From assembly GCA_041907665.1 (NCBI GenBank), contig JAYRGW010000015.1, positions 1-64,000 on the forward strand: a stretch of 64,000 nucleotides of DNA. The letters are read 5' to 3'. Made by a program: the position numbers and the translations under genes. The notes beneath the pieces were generated by a model. It was not told where the DNA came from and searched no databases. It saw only the letters and a program-made list of their open reading frames with translations. Shown piece by piece: positions 54,866 through 64,000 of the stretch (positions are counted from its first letter, which is position 1; each line of letters opens with the position of its first letter). Source of the stretch: JAAYUD01 sp041907665 (GTDB taxonomy: Bacteria; Bacteroidota; Bacteroidia; Bacteroidales; Bacteroidaceae).

Positions 54866-57385
54866 ATGACATCTCTTAAAAAATTCTTTTTAATAATAGC
54901 AGCGCTATATTTTCCTTTTTGTGCCTCAGCCAAAGAGTATTTAAGTCCGATTTACACATCCGGTGTATCATTTGAATTGGCTCAAAAAAGAAAAGCAGAA
55001 ATTAAAGATGTATGCTATCAGTTATTCTTCCAAATACCCGAAACAAAAAGCACACCCATAAAAGGAGAAGAAAGCATTTGTTTCTCGTTCAACAAAGATA
55101 TTTCGAATGTAGTGATAGACTTCAAAGCAGAAAATTCACAATTGAAAGAAGTGGAAGTAAACGGAAACCAAGTACCTTTCACATTTCAAAATGAACACAT
55201 CATCTTGAATTCCACAATATTTAGTCATAGAGACAACAAAATCACCATTTCATTTATTGCAGGCGACAAACCTCTAAATAGAAATATTGATTATCTCTAT
55301 ACGTTATTTGTGCCCGACCATGCCCGACAAGCATTCCCTTGTTTTGATCAGCCAGATTTAAAGGCTCGCTTCAGCCTAACCTTAGAGGTCCCAATAGGAT
55401 GGAAAACAATCGCAGGTGGTAAACAAATAAAAGAGACTTGCGACGGAAGTAGAAAAACAGTAGTATTCAAAGAGACCGAACCCATATCAACCTACCTTTT
55501 TTCATTTGTTACAGGCAAGTTCGAAACAAAAAGTAGCGTTCGAAACGGTCGACTAGTGAATGCATATTATCGAGAAACAGATTCCAAAAAGATAGCGCAA
55601 CTACCTCTCATATTCGATCAAGTATTTTCATCTATAAAATGGATGGAGGAATATACTAAAATACCCTACCCCTTTTCAAAATATGACTTAATTATTCTAC
55701 CGGGATTCCAATTTGGAGGTATGGAACATATAGGAGCAGTACTCTATAACGATAAGCGAATGTTTATAAGTGACCGTCCTTCCCCAGATGAAGAATTGAA
55801 CAGAGTAGAACTTATTGCACACGAGACTGCTCACAGTTGGTTTGGTGACATGGTGACAATGAAATGGTTCAACGACGTATGGACTAAAGAAGTCTTTGCT
55901 AACTATATGGCATCAAAAATATCTGCACAACAATTTCCAAATATCAACCACAAGCTCAACTTCTTGAAGGCATACCAAATAAATGCCCTTGAAGAAGATC
56001 GAACCGCAGGCACCCACCCGATCCAACAACCATTGGACAATCTGCAAAATGCAGGATTGCTATACGGCAACATTATATACCAAAAAGCCCCCGTGATGAT
56101 GCGGAATCTAGAAACTCAAATGGGAAGTGAAGCTTTTCGCAAAGGACTTCAGAAGTATTTGTGCCGATATGCATTCTCGAATGCCGATTGGGATGATTTA
56201 ATTGAAATATTGCGCAAAGAGGCACCGCATGCAAAACTAAAAGAGTTCAGCGAAGTATGGGTAAAACAAAAAGGCATGCCCGATATCACATCAAAACTAT
56301 CAAACAACAAAATAATTGTCACCCAAAACGATCCTTTAGGTAGAGGATATTTGTGGCAACAACATTTCAAGATGGCGATTGCAGCTCATGGGAATGTCAT
56401 ACAAATAGTGGACATTAATATGAAAGACAAAGTGGTAGTAGCCAAACTAAAAAATGCTTGCAGCGAAAACATTATACCAAACTATGATGGGACAGGATAT
56501 GGGAGATTTATAACAGACAACAATAGCACACAGCACTTATTAAAAGAATGGGATAAAGGTAAAGATATTAACCGAGAAGCAGCTTTAATAACCATCTACG
56601 AAAATTTTCTGATGCACAAAATACAAACAGATGATTGTGCTACATCATTATTAGAAGGATTGAAAAAAGAAAAAAATGCTCTAATCGCATCTACATGTTG
56701 CAACTATCTTTCAACAATTGTATTTCACCAGAGAGGACAATCCAGAAAGATATCCGAACGTCAAATTTGGGAAATGAGTTGCAACCATACTATCCCGTCA
56801 TGTAGACAGAAACTAAAAAGAACTTTATTTACCCTTGCTACTGATACTACCGTTATTGCGAATTTGTACAAACTATGGAATGAACAAATAGACGAATCGC
56901 TCAATGAAGACGACTACATGTCACTTTCCTATCAATTGGCTATACGCAAACAAGACGAATGGGAATCAATCATCAACAAAGAACGCCAACGAATAAGTAA
57001 TTTCGACCGACGCAGAGAGTTTGACTACATAAGTCGTGGATGTACACCAGATGAAGCAGAACAGAACAGATTATTCAACTTGCTCCTCCAACAAGAAAAC
57101 AGAACCATCGAACCATGGGCAGAACGGCTATTGGCGTTACTTAACAGCCCTCTACGCGAACAATTTGCAAACAAATACATTACTCCAGGGCTTAACGCAT
57201 TAGAAGAGATACAACGTACCGGCGATATTTTCTTCCCAAAAGGTTGGGTCACTGCTCTTTTGGCGGGACATCAAAGCGATGAAGCCAGAGAACAAGTCAA
57301 AACATTTCTCTTGTCCCACCCCAATTATCCTCTACCGCTAAAAAATAAGTTATTACAAGCCGCCTATTATTTACTCAACAAATAA
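54866..57385 (+). CDS. M1-family metallo-aminopeptidase, exported
   Basis: An 839-residue protein with a signal peptide (about 1-22) and the M1 zinc site HETAH-x18-E near residue 318, preceded by GGMEHIGAV in place of the usual GxMEN exopeptidase motif. It removes N-terminal residues from peptides, probably in the periplasm. The C-terminal half is helical, as in ERAP-type members. It is monocistronic, with its own promoter box and a strong terminator. Confidence 0.9.
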   Translation: MTSLKKFFLIIAALYFPFCASAKEYLSPIYTSGVSFELAQKRKAEIKDVCYQLFFQIPETKSTPIKGEESICFSFNKDISNVVIDFKAENSQLKEVEVNGNQVPFTFQNEHIILNSTIFSHRDNKITISFIAGDKPLNRNIDYLYTLFVPDHARQAFPCFDQPDLKARFSLTLEVPIGWKTIAGGKQIKETCDGSRKTVVFKETEPISTYLFSFVTGKFETKSSVRNGRLVNAYYRETDSKKIAQLPLIFDQVFSSIKWMEEYTKIPYPFSKYDLIILPGFQFGGMEHIGAVLYNDKRMFISDRPSPDEELNRVELIAHETAHSWFGDMVTMKWFNDVWTKEVFANYMASKISAQQFPNINHKLNFLKAYQINALEEDRTAGTHPIQQPLDNLQNAGLLYGNIIYQKAPVMMRNLETQMGSEAFRKGLQKYLCRYAFSNADWDDLIEILRKEAPHAKLKEFSEVWVKQKGMPDITSKLSNNKIIVTQNDPLGRGYLWQQHFKMAIAAHGNVIQIVDINMKDKVVVAKLKNACSENIIPNYDGTGYGRFITDNNSTQHLLKEWDKGKDINREAALITIYENFLMHKIQTDDCATSLLEGLKKEKNALIASTCCNYLSTIVFHQRGQSRKISERQIWEMSCNHTIPSCRQKLKRTLFTLATDTTVIANLYKLWNEQIDESLNEDDYMSLSYQLAIRKQDEWESIINKERQRISNFDRRREFDYISRGCTPDEAEQNRLFNLLLQQENRTIEPWAERLLALLNSPLREQFANKYITPGLNALEEIQRTGDIFFPKGWVTALLAGHQSDEAREQVKTFLLSHPNYPLPLKNKLLQAAYYLLNK

Positions 57386-57405
57386 TCTATTCCTTTCTAT
57401 AAAAA

Positions 57406-57441
57406 AAGAACGACCACAAAGTTATCAATGTGGTCGTTCTT
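57406..57441. terminator. Bidirectional terminator between aminopeptidase and acyl-CoA dehydrogenase genes
   Basis: AAGAACGACCACA (57406-57418) pairs perfectly with TGTGGTCGTTCTT (57429-57441), with A and T runs outside. Confidence 0.9.
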
Positions 57442-57483
57442 CTTTTTATAATAGCAGACTAAAAACAGCCTGTATAATTCACT

Positions 57484-59190
57484 TTAATGACGATAAAGTT
57501 CTACATCTTCCAAACTTAAGTTCAATACAAAGCTACTATTCTTTTGAACTTCTGATTCAGCATAACGTACATAAACATTCACCGTTTTGCGGAATAAATC
57601 CGCATCTGTTGAAGCAGATTGCAAAAGTAAGTGAGACATAATAATATGTCCAGCCATTTCAACCAAGTGACGAGCACAAAGGTCCAAGTGACATTGATTT
57701 TTCACTTCTTCAACCTTAGCAACACTAGCAGCATATTTCTCTGTCATAGCTGCAACACGCTGCTTCAAAGATTCAAATTCAGGAGCAACGGAAGCAGCCT
57801 CGAAAGTCTTAATTTGACTTAGATAAGAGCCGTTTGTCACATAGCGGATAGCCGCAACGACTTGCAATTGGGTCGTACCTTCATAAATAGAAGTAATACG
57901 GGCATCACGATACAGGCGTTCACAAGTATAATCTCTCATAAATCCCGAACCACCGTGAATCTGAATACAATCGTATGCATTCTGATTAGCATATTCACTT
58001 CCCATACCTTTTGCCAAAGGAGTAAGGCTATCGGCTAATTTAGAATATGTTTTTTGTTCTTGGCGTTCCTCTGGTGTAAGTTTGCGTTCTTTTGATATAT
58101 CATCAAGAGCCTTATAGACATCAACCATACGAGCTGTTTCATAAAGTAGGCAGCGAGAAGCCTCTAGCTTAGCTTTCATCAATGACAACATTTCATCAAC
58201 AGCAAGAAAGCCTATAATCTCCCTACCGAACTGTTTACGATCCTTGGCATAAGCCAAAGCCTCATTGTAAGCCGCCTGAGAGATACCTACACTCTGTGCT
58301 GCAATACCCAAACGAGCACCATTCATCAGAGCCATCACATACTTGATAAGTCCTAATTTACGGTCCCCACAAAGTTCGCATTTTGCATTTTTGTATACCA
58401 ACTCGCAAGTAGGAGAACCATGAATACCCATTTTATCTTCAATACGGCGAACAGTAACACCACCATCACGTTTATCATAAATGAACATTGAAAGTCCGCG
58501 TCCGTCGGTAGTGCCCTCTTCGGAACGTGCCAAAACCAAATGAATATCAGAATCACCATTAGTAATGAAACGCTTTACTCCATTCAACCGCCAGCAATTA
58601 TTAGCTTCATCAAAGGTAGCTTTCAACATTACGGCTTGAAGATCTGAACCAGCATCGGGTTCGGTAAGATCCATTGACATAGTCTCACCTTCACAAATTC
58701 TGGGAATATAGCGTTGCTTTTGCTCTTCATTGGCAAATTCATAAATTGTCTCAGCACAGTCTTGTAATCCCCATAAATTTTCGAAAGCTGCATCGGCACG
58801 ACTTACAATATCGGCTGCGATAATATAAGGAGTAACAGGGAAATTCAAGCCACCCAATCGGCGAGGCATATCGATACCCATCAATCCTGCTTTACGACAA
58901 GCATCAATATTGGCTTTCGTTCCAGACGCATATTCTACTCGGCCATTGCCACAATGAGGTCCTTCAAGATCTATATCTTTTGCATTCTGCGAAATAACAT
59001 TTTCACAAAGATCGCCGATAATAGTCAGCACTTTATCATAGCTATCCATAGCATCGTCGAAGTCTACAGGAGCAAAGTCGAACTTATCTTTTTCAGCGAA
59101 ATTGCGCTCTTTCAGTTCGACAATTCTCTTCATGAGCGGATGGTTCAAGTGATGCTTGAGTTCCGGAGTATCTGTATAAAAATTGCTCAT
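57484..59190 (-). CDS. Acyl-CoA dehydrogenase
   Basis: A 568-residue flavoenzyme with the ACAD signatures MDLTEPDAGSDLQ (about 173-185) and QIHGGSGFMRDY (about 410-421), and the QLQVVAAIRYV helix. It is longer than the usual ~380 residues because of a C-terminal helical extension, a form seen with dedicated Etf pairs. It oxidises an acyl-CoA and hands electrons to the EtfAB encoded immediately upstream. The acyl chain is not predictable. Confidence 0.9.
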   Translation of the reverse strand: MSNFYTDTPELKHHLNHPLMKRIVELKERNFAEKDKFDFAPVDFDDAMDSYDKVLTIIGDLCENVISQNAKDIDLEGPHCGNGRVEYASGTKANIDACRKAGLMGIDMPRRLGGLNFPVTPYIIAADIVSRADAAFENLWGLQDCAETIYEFANEEQKQRYIPRICEGETMSMDLTEPDAGSDLQAVMLKATFDEANNCWRLNGVKRFITNGDSDIHLVLARSEEGTTDGRGLSMFIYDKRDGGVTVRRIEDKMGIHGSPTCELVYKNAKCELCGDRKLGLIKYVMALMNGARLGIAAQSVGISQAAYNEALAYAKDRKQFGREIIGFLAVDEMLSLMKAKLEASRCLLYETARMVDVYKALDDISKERKLTPEERQEQKTYSKLADSLTPLAKGMGSEYANQNAYDCIQIHGGSGFMRDYTCERLYRDARITSIYEGTTQLQVVAAIRYVTNGSYLSQIKTFEAASVAPEFESLKQRVAAMTEKYAASVAKVEEVKNQCHLDLCARHLVEMAGHIIMSHLLLQSASTDADLFRKTVNVYVRYAESEVQKNSSFVLNLSLEDVELYRH

Positions 59191-59217
59191 ATTATTTTTC
59201 TGTTATTAAAATCGTTT

Positions 59218-60237
59218 TTATTTGCTGTGCTGTTTGTAATACTTGATCATCTTAGGAACGACCTCTTCGATAGAACCTGTAATGACATAGTCAGCTATTT
59301 TATTAATAGGAGCATTGGGATCTGTATTCACCGAAATAATAATGCTACTATCTTGCATACCGGCAATATGTTGGATCTGCCCACTGATACCGAAAGCTAT
59401 ATAAAGTTTCGGACGAACAGTAAGGCCCGTCTGTCCTATTTGACGGTCGTGTTCTATAAAACCAGCATCAACGGCTGCACGGCTAGCACCTACTTCAGCA
59501 TGAAGCACATCTGCAAGTTTATAAATCAAAGCGAAGTTCTCTTTTGAGCCGACACCGTAACCACCAGCCACAACAATAGGCGAACCTTTCAAGTTATTTT
59601 TAGACTTTTCTACATGACGTTCAATAACTTTCACCAAATAATCCAAAGAATCGGTATACGCTTTCGGATCATGATTAATCACTTCACCTTTATAATTAAG
59701 ATCAAGAATCTCTTTTTTCATGACTCCCTCACGAACAGTAGCCATCTGAGGACGATGTTCAGGATTGACAATCGTTGCCACAATATTTCCTCCGAAAGCA
59801 GGACGTATCTGATACAACAGATTATCGTATGTTTTACCTAATTTTTTATCTTCATGACTTCCAATCTCCAGCTCCGTACAATCAGCCGTCAAACCACTAG
59901 TAAGTGCTGATGAAACACGAGGACCAAGATCACGACCGATAACAGTAGCACCCATCAGAGCTATTTGCGGCTTCTCTTCTTTGAATAGATTTACTAGAAT
60001 AGCCGAATGAGGAGCAGAAGTATAAGGGTACAGTCCTTCTCCATCAAAGAGATGTACTCTATCAACACCATAAGGCAATACTTGCTTTTCTACATCTTTA
60101 AGATTGGTTCCAATAACCACAGCCTCGAGTTGACAACCCAATTGGTTGGCTAACGAACGGCCCTTGGTAAGAAGTTCCAGACTGACGTCTGCAACGATAC
60201 CATCTTCTATTTCACAATATACAAATAAGTTGTTCAT
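59218..60237 (-). CDS. etfA: Electron transfer flavoprotein alpha subunit
   Basis: A 339-residue FixB/EtfA protein with the C-terminal FAD-binding region: GSKENFALIYKLADVLHAEVGASRAAVD, split over two elements, then GQTG and ISGQIQHIAGM. It pairs with EtfB, encoded 1 bp upstream, to shuttle electrons from the acyl-CoA dehydrogenase encoded 27 bp downstream. Confidence 0.93.
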   Translation of the reverse strand: MNNLFVYCEIEDGIVADVSLELLTKGRSLANQLGCQLEAVVIGTNLKDVEKQVLPYGVDRVHLFDGEGLYPYTSAPHSAILVNLFKEEKPQIALMGATVIGRDLGPRVSSALTSGLTADCTELEIGSHEDKKLGKTYDNLLYQIRPAFGGNIVATIVNPEHRPQMATVREGVMKKEILDLNYKGEVINHDPKAYTDSLDYLVKVIERHVEKSKNNLKGSPIVVAGGYGVGSKENFALIYKLADVLHAEVGASRAAVDAGFIEHDRQIGQTGLTVRPKLYIAFGISGQIQHIAGMQDSSIIISVNTDPNAPINKIADYVITGSIEEVVPKMIKYYKQHSK

Positions 60238-60238
60238 A

Positions 60239-61117
60239 TTACCCTATTATCTTGTTATCTAACAGTTCAACAATAAGACTTTCTACATCACTATCATTCC
60301 CCTCAAGCGCTTTGCTTTCCTTAGCTTGGAACACAATATTGCGTACCGCCTTCACTTTGGTAGGTGAGCCGTTAAGGCCACATTGTTGCAAATCACCCTC
60401 GACATCTGCCACGCTCCACTCGGCAAGATTAAGATAAGGACGTTGCTCATAAAGTTCAGCATAAGCGAGTTGATCACCAAGAGCACTTTTCTCTTGAACA
60501 CCAAGAGCACGCTTGTATTTCATCACTAGACGTGCATTACGGGGACGACAAGGAGCCGCCGAACTATTAATAGTAATGAGGATGGGAAGAGGGGCAACTA
60601 CCGTCTCTACACCTCCATCAATATGACGTTTGATAGTAATATTTTTATCTTCTACCTTAAGAATTTCTTCTGCATAAGTAACCTGAGAAAGTCCCAATTT
60701 TTGAGCGACCTGTGGACCCACTTGAGCTGTATCGCCATCAATAGCCTGACGACCACCAATAATAATATCATAATCACCTATCTTGCGAATAGCTGTAGCC
60801 AAAGCATAAGAAGTAGCCAAAGTATCGGCACCGGCAAAAGCCCTATCGGTAAGCAGATAACCATTATCGGCACCTCTATAAAGTCCCTCACGGATAACAT
60901 CTGCCGCACGCCCTGGACCCATCGTAAGAATAGTGACGGTTGAACCGGGGAAAGCATCTTTAAGTCTGAGAGCTTGCTCAAGAGCATTCAAATCTTCAGG
61001 ATTAAAGATTGCAGGTAGAGCCGAACGATTGATTGTTCCTTCGGCTGTCATGGCATCTTTCCCTACGTTATGTGTGTCGGGAACTTGTTTTGCCAATACA
61101 ACAATTTTTAAACTCAT
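60239..61117 (-). CDS. etfB: Electron transfer flavoprotein beta subunit
   Basis: A 292-residue FixA/EtfB protein with the family motif VKQVPDT-like start (LAKQVPDTHNVG) and GRQAIDGDTAQVGP near residue 125. It heads the etfB-etfA-dehydrogenase operon. A minus-strand -7 box TAACTTTG (61160-61167) precedes it. Confidence 0.93.
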   Translation of the reverse strand: MSLKIVVLAKQVPDTHNVGKDAMTAEGTINRSALPAIFNPEDLNALEQALRLKDAFPGSTVTILTMGPGRAADVIREGLYRGADNGYLLTDRAFAGADTLATSYALATAIRKIGDYDIIIGGRQAIDGDTAQVGPQVAQKLGLSQVTYAEEILKVEDKNITIKRHIDGGVETVVAPLPILITINSSAAPCRPRNARLVMKYKRALGVQEKSALGDQLAYAELYEQRPYLNLAEWSVADVEGDLQQCGLNGSPTKVKAVRNIVFQAKESKALEGNDSDVESLIVELLDNKIIG

Positions 61118-61159
61118 ACTATAAATCTTATTTTATTAAAAATCGATATTTTCGAGGTG

Positions 61160-61167
61160 CAAAGTTA
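61160..61167 (-). promoter_or_regulatory. -7 box of the etf operon
   Basis: TAACTTTG on the minus strand matches TAnnTTTG, 42 bp upstream of the etfB ATG. Confidence 0.55.
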
Positions 61168-61261
61168 CTCATTTGGTTCATACTGACAAACTAACTTTGT
61201 GAAAAATGCACAAATTGCATTATTTTGAGCAAGAATACAACAGATTATTGCATAAAACAAA

Positions 61262-61297
61262 AATAAGGTGCAACATTTTTGAATGCAGCACCTTATT
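61262..61297 (-). terminator. Terminator downstream of rprY
   Basis: AATAAGGTGC (61262-61271) pairs with GCACCTTATT (61288-61297), about 30 bp after the rprY stop. Confidence 0.7.
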
Positions 61298-61327
61298 ATA
61301 TAACAAAACCTATTCGTTTTTTTGACT

Positions 61328-62029
61328 CTAGATAGTAGGTTCGGGAGTAATCAACTTATATCCCTTACCGTGAATGTTGATAATCTCAATAGATTCATCA
61401 TCTTTCAAATGCTTACGCAACTTTGTGATATAAACATCCATGCTACGAGCATTGAAATAATTATCATCGATCCAAATAGTCTTCAAAGCAAAGTCTCGCT
61501 GAAGAATCTCATTGGCATGCGCACAAAGCAAACTTAAGAGCTCAGATTCCTTTGTTGTGAGTTTTGTCTGCTTCTCACCACAAGCTAAGATTTGCTTCTG
61601 GGTATCGAAAGTAAATTTACCGATCTTATAGATGTTGCTTTCTCTACTCTTTTTACCACGAACACGACGCAAGATAGCTTCAATACGGAAAGTAAGCTCT
61701 TCCATACTGAACGGTTTGGTAATATAGTCGTCAGCACCAATCTTAAAACCAGCCAAAATATCGTCTTTCAATGTTTTTGCTGTCAAAAAGATAATAGGTA
61801 CATCAGCATTAATTGCACGAATATCTTGAGCCAATGTAAATCCATCTTTTTTCGGCATCATCACATCAAAGACACAAATATCAAATTTGCTTTTCAAGAA
61901 AGCTTTGTAACCTGCTTCACCGTCAGGATACAATTCAGCAGTATAACCTTTTGCCTGAAGATACTCTCTCAGGAGCATGCCAAGATTTTCATCATCTTCG
62001 CACATCAAAATACGTAGTTTCTCGTCCAT
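61328..62029 (-). CDS. rprY: OmpR-family response regulator (RprY-like)
   Basis: A 233-residue regulator: receiver domain with acidic pair E11-D12-D13, phosphoacceptor D55, K105 region, then a winged-helix DNA-binding domain (about 135-228). Together with the histidine kinase encoded 4 bp upstream it matches the RprXY system described in Bacteroides fragilis. The regulated genes are unknown here. Confidence 0.88.
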   Translation of the reverse strand: MDEKLRILMCEDDENLGMLLREYLQAKGYTAELYPDGEAGYKAFLKSKFDICVFDVMMPKKDGFTLAQDIRAINADVPIIFLTAKTLKDDILAGFKIGADDYITKPFSMEELTFRIEAILRRVRGKKSRESNIYKIGKFTFDTQKQILACGEKQTKLTTKESELLSLLCAHANEILQRDFALKTIWIDDNYFNARSMDVYITKLRKHLKDDESIEIINIHGKGYKLITPEPTI

Positions 62030-62033
62030 ATTG

Positions 62034-63572
62034 CTAATTATTTAAAGGTAATGTAATAACAAATTTAGTCCCTTGTCCTAGTTCACTTTCCACCCGAATA
62101 GTGCCTTTGTGAGCCAAGATAATTTTCTTCACATAAGCCAATCCCAAGCCAAATCCCTTAACATCGTGAAGATTGCCGGTATGTACCCGGTAGAATTTAT
62201 CGAATATCTTTTTCACATCATCTTTCTTAATACCAATACCATTGTCTTCTATCGATATCATGAAGTTATTCGATTCATTCCATGTCTTGACGTTAAGTAA
62301 CAAATTAACATCCGGGTTCTTATATTTCACAGCATTATCCATCAGGTTGAATATTACATTCGTCAAATGCATTTCGTCTGCGAATATTTCAGAATTCTGA
62401 GCCTCAAGGCTCGAAGTAATTTTCCCTTCATAACGTTCTACTTTCAATGCGAAAGTATTAGTAACGCCTTCTATCAATTCATTTCCATCAAGAGTTTTCT
62501 TCTTAAGCATCGTTTGTTGGCGATCAAACATAGACATCTGCAACACCTTTTCAACTTGGAAACGCAATCGCTTTGTTTCGTCGTTGATCACCGTAGAAAT
62601 ATGCTGAAACATTGCAGGCGACTTTCCAACGGCCGGATCTTTCAGCATTTGAGCAGCCAATGAAATGGTCGAAATAGGCGTTTTAAATTCATGTGTCATA
62701 TTATTCACAAAGTCATTTTTCATTTCGGTAAGCTTCTTTTGGCGAAAGACTATGAATAATGTATATATAAAAGTAATAAGCAGCACAATCGTAAAAATCA
62801 AAGAAGGTACCATAAAATTGATTGAACTGTATATATAATCTTTACGTGCAGGAAAATGCACTTTCAATATATTCATTTTCGACGGAGGATCGTTTTGAAA
62901 AAGAGGTTGGGTATAAGAGATATCACTTCCTTTATCCTCATAATCAGAACAACGATACACTTCTCTTCCGTTTTTATCTATTATTGAAAAATGATATGGT
63001 AGTTCAATACCTTCATTAAGTAGATCAAGTTTGAGATAGTTATCAATATCTTTATAACGAATACGTTCTCCTATTGCCTGATCAGCCGAATGGTAAATCA
63101 TTTGCCAAGCAACCTCATCAAGCAAATAGCGCTGATACCTGTAACGATTACGAATGGCCTCTATTAAACTTTGAGACGTTTGCGGTATTGTATTCAGCCC
63201 ATGACGACGAGAGATCATCGCCTGAGGCAATGTAGTCGAATTAGCAGGTATTGTTTTATACTCTATAGCACCTCTCGAACCGGCAGGAGACTTAAGCATA
63301 TAGTCTTGTGTTTGTTGAACAAAGTCCGAACCCGGTTGAGAAGACTGCAACGTCTTACGTTCCGCACCAGAAGTATCTTCGATAAGCCAGCGTTGAGTTT
63401 CGTTATATTCCACATCTTTCGATACCTGGAACAAACTACGTTTCACAGCTGCATCAAATTGCTGGTTGCGCATTTTAACCATCTCTTCAATATAGCTCAC
63501 CTGCAAATATAGCAAGCCGAGAAAAGATAGCCCCATGATAATACCTAATATCCAAATAGTGGTCTTCTTCAT
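62034..63572 (-). CDS. rprX: Sensor histidine kinase (RprX-like)
   Basis: A 512-residue kinase with two membrane helices (about 7-27 and 255-277) flanking a periplasmic sensor, then HisKA with the phospho-His in MTHEFKTPIS (about 295) and HATPase N (NLMDNAVKY), G1 (DNGIGI) and G2 (GFGLGLAYV) boxes. The sensed signal is unknown. A -7 box ends 5 bp before the ATG, so the mRNA may be leaderless. Confidence 0.88.
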   Translation of the reverse strand: MKKTTIWILGIIMGLSFLGLLYLQVSYIEEMVKMRNQQFDAAVKRSLFQVSKDVEYNETQRWLIEDTSGAERKTLQSSQPGSDFVQQTQDYMLKSPAGSRGAIEYKTIPANSTTLPQAMISRRHGLNTIPQTSQSLIEAIRNRYRYQRYLLDEVAWQMIYHSADQAIGERIRYKDIDNYLKLDLLNEGIELPYHFSIIDKNGREVYRCSDYEDKGSDISYTQPLFQNDPPSKMNILKVHFPARKDYIYSSINFMVPSLIFTIVLLITFIYTLFIVFRQKKLTEMKNDFVNNMTHEFKTPISTISLAAQMLKDPAVGKSPAMFQHISTVINDETKRLRFQVEKVLQMSMFDRQQTMLKKKTLDGNELIEGVTNTFALKVERYEGKITSSLEAQNSEIFADEMHLTNVIFNLMDNAVKYKNPDVNLLLNVKTWNESNNFMISIEDNGIGIKKDDVKKIFDKFYRVHTGNLHDVKGFGLGLAYVKKIILAHKGTIRVESELGQGTKFVITLPLNN

Positions 63573-63577
63573 GACAA

Positions 63578-63585
63578 CAAAAATA
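63578..63585 (-). promoter_or_regulatory. -7 box of rprX, abutting the start codon
   Basis: TATTTTTG on the minus strand matches TAnnTTTG and ends 5 bp before the ATG (63570-63572). Confidence 0.45.
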
Positions 63586-63716
63586 ATATATTACTTTTAA
63601 CAATCCTAATTAGTTAAACTGATTTAACTATAAAATCATCAAAATTAACCAAAAACAAAGTATTATTAGCGAAAATATACTCAATATAGAAAATACAAGA
63701 GCTTATTATAAAGAGA

Positions 63717-63745
63717 AACCGTATCCTTTTTAAGAGAATACGGTT
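63717..63745 (-). terminator. Terminator of the EF-G gene
   Basis: AACCGTAT (63717-63724) pairs with ATACGGTT (63738-63745), followed on the minus strand by a T/C-rich tail, 25 bp after the EF-G stop. Confidence 0.65.
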
Positions 63746-63769
63746 AAAATATTAAAGGAGAATTAATAT

Positions 63770-64000
63770 TTAGTCTTCTGTCTGTTTTGCTTCAAAATCT
63801 TTAATCAATTGAGTCTGTACATCGCCCGGCACAAGTTCATAATTGGAAAACTTCATAGAGAAAGAAGCTCTACCACCAGTAAGCGAACTTAAAGCCGTAG
63901 AATACGAAGACATCTCTTTAAGAGGAACTTTAGCGCTCAGCTTTTCATAACCTTTTTCGCTATTCATTCCCATAATAACAGCACGACGTCCTTGTAAATC
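63770..64000 (-). CDS. fusA: Elongation factor G, C-terminal 76 residues (runs off the window)
   Basis: The fragment reads DLQGRRAVIMGM...YSTALSSLTGGRASFSMKF..., the domain IV-V end of EF-G, the translocation GTPase. Bacteroides often have two EF-G genes; the location apart from ribosomal-protein genes and beside rprXY allows that this is the paralog (EF-G2 type), but the fragment alone does not decide. Confidence 0.85.
   Translation of the reverse strand, partial: DLQGRRAVIMGMNSEKGYEKLSAKVPLKEMSSYSTALSSLTGGRASFSMKFSNYELVPGDVQTQLIKDFEAKQTED

Noticed and set aside
61192..61199. Plus-strand TAACTTTG promoter box
   Set aside because: No plus-strand gene follows before the rprY terminator, so it is probably chance in AT-rich DNA.

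Overview
The window looks like chromosome of a gut-type Bacteroidales bacterium, most likely Bacteroides or a close relative. The reasons are two SusC/SusD pairs, a BACON-GH16 lipoprotein, an RprX/RprY-like two-component pair, many lipoproteins with short signal peptides, AT-rich spacers, and start-proximal promoters that repeatedly match the Bacteroides -7 box (TAnnTTTG) instead of sigma70 boxes. The species cannot be fixed from sequence alone. No rRNA, tRNA or CRISPR array was recognised.

Layout. 1-250: the 5' end of an ISAs1-family transposase gene and the probable end of that element. 318-2913 (+): a radical-SAM activase-like gene, two tandem paralogs carrying a Cys4 motif, one membrane segment and a TonB C-terminal domain, and a hotdog thioesterase. 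2903-4904 (-): an SDR and a MalY/PatB-type C-S lyase. 4970-9727 (+): a HAD phosphatase, a PIF1-like helicase fused to TPRs, and a lipoprotein FAD oxidoreductase. 9871-12020: a TlpA-like thioredoxin, then a divergent acetyltransferase and trpS. 12.05-12.9 kb: a gene-free, hairpin-rich repeat region. 12916-21080 (-): guaB, two parvulin-type foldases, an OstA-like protein and mutL, closely packed in transcription order guaB to mutL. 21677-26454 (+): an orphan SusC/SusD pair. 26.46-28.05 kb: a second gene-free repeat region that shares blocks with the one at 12 kb, inverted and in circularly permuted order.

28050-40356 (+) is a polysaccharide utilisation locus, probably for a beta-glucan. It holds a small lipoprotein, a membrane-spanning propeller/Y_Y_Y/LuxR regulator, a SusC with a one-base frameshift, SusD, a PKD lipoprotein, a BACON-GH16 and a GH5. 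The regulator would sense a periplasmic oligosaccharide and switch on the SusC promoter, which carries phased direct repeats. GH16 would cut at the cell surface, SusCD would import, and GH5 would trim.

The rest is mostly housekeeping. 40449-46150 (-): recQ, clpX, clpP, tig. 46756-47382 (+): an HU-like DNA-binding protein whose 5' leader carries four tandem 22-bp units, in my view the most striking unexplained structure here. 47539-50082: lptB divergent from an MlaE/MlaF pair. 50175-54441 (-): DUF177 gene, rpmF, fabH, era, der, with terminator-like hairpins between some genes. 54866-57385 (+): an M1 aminopeptidase. 57484-61117 (-): etfB, etfA, acyl-CoA dehydrogenase. 61328-63572 (-): rprX, rprY. 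63770-64000 (-): the 3' end of an EF-G gene.
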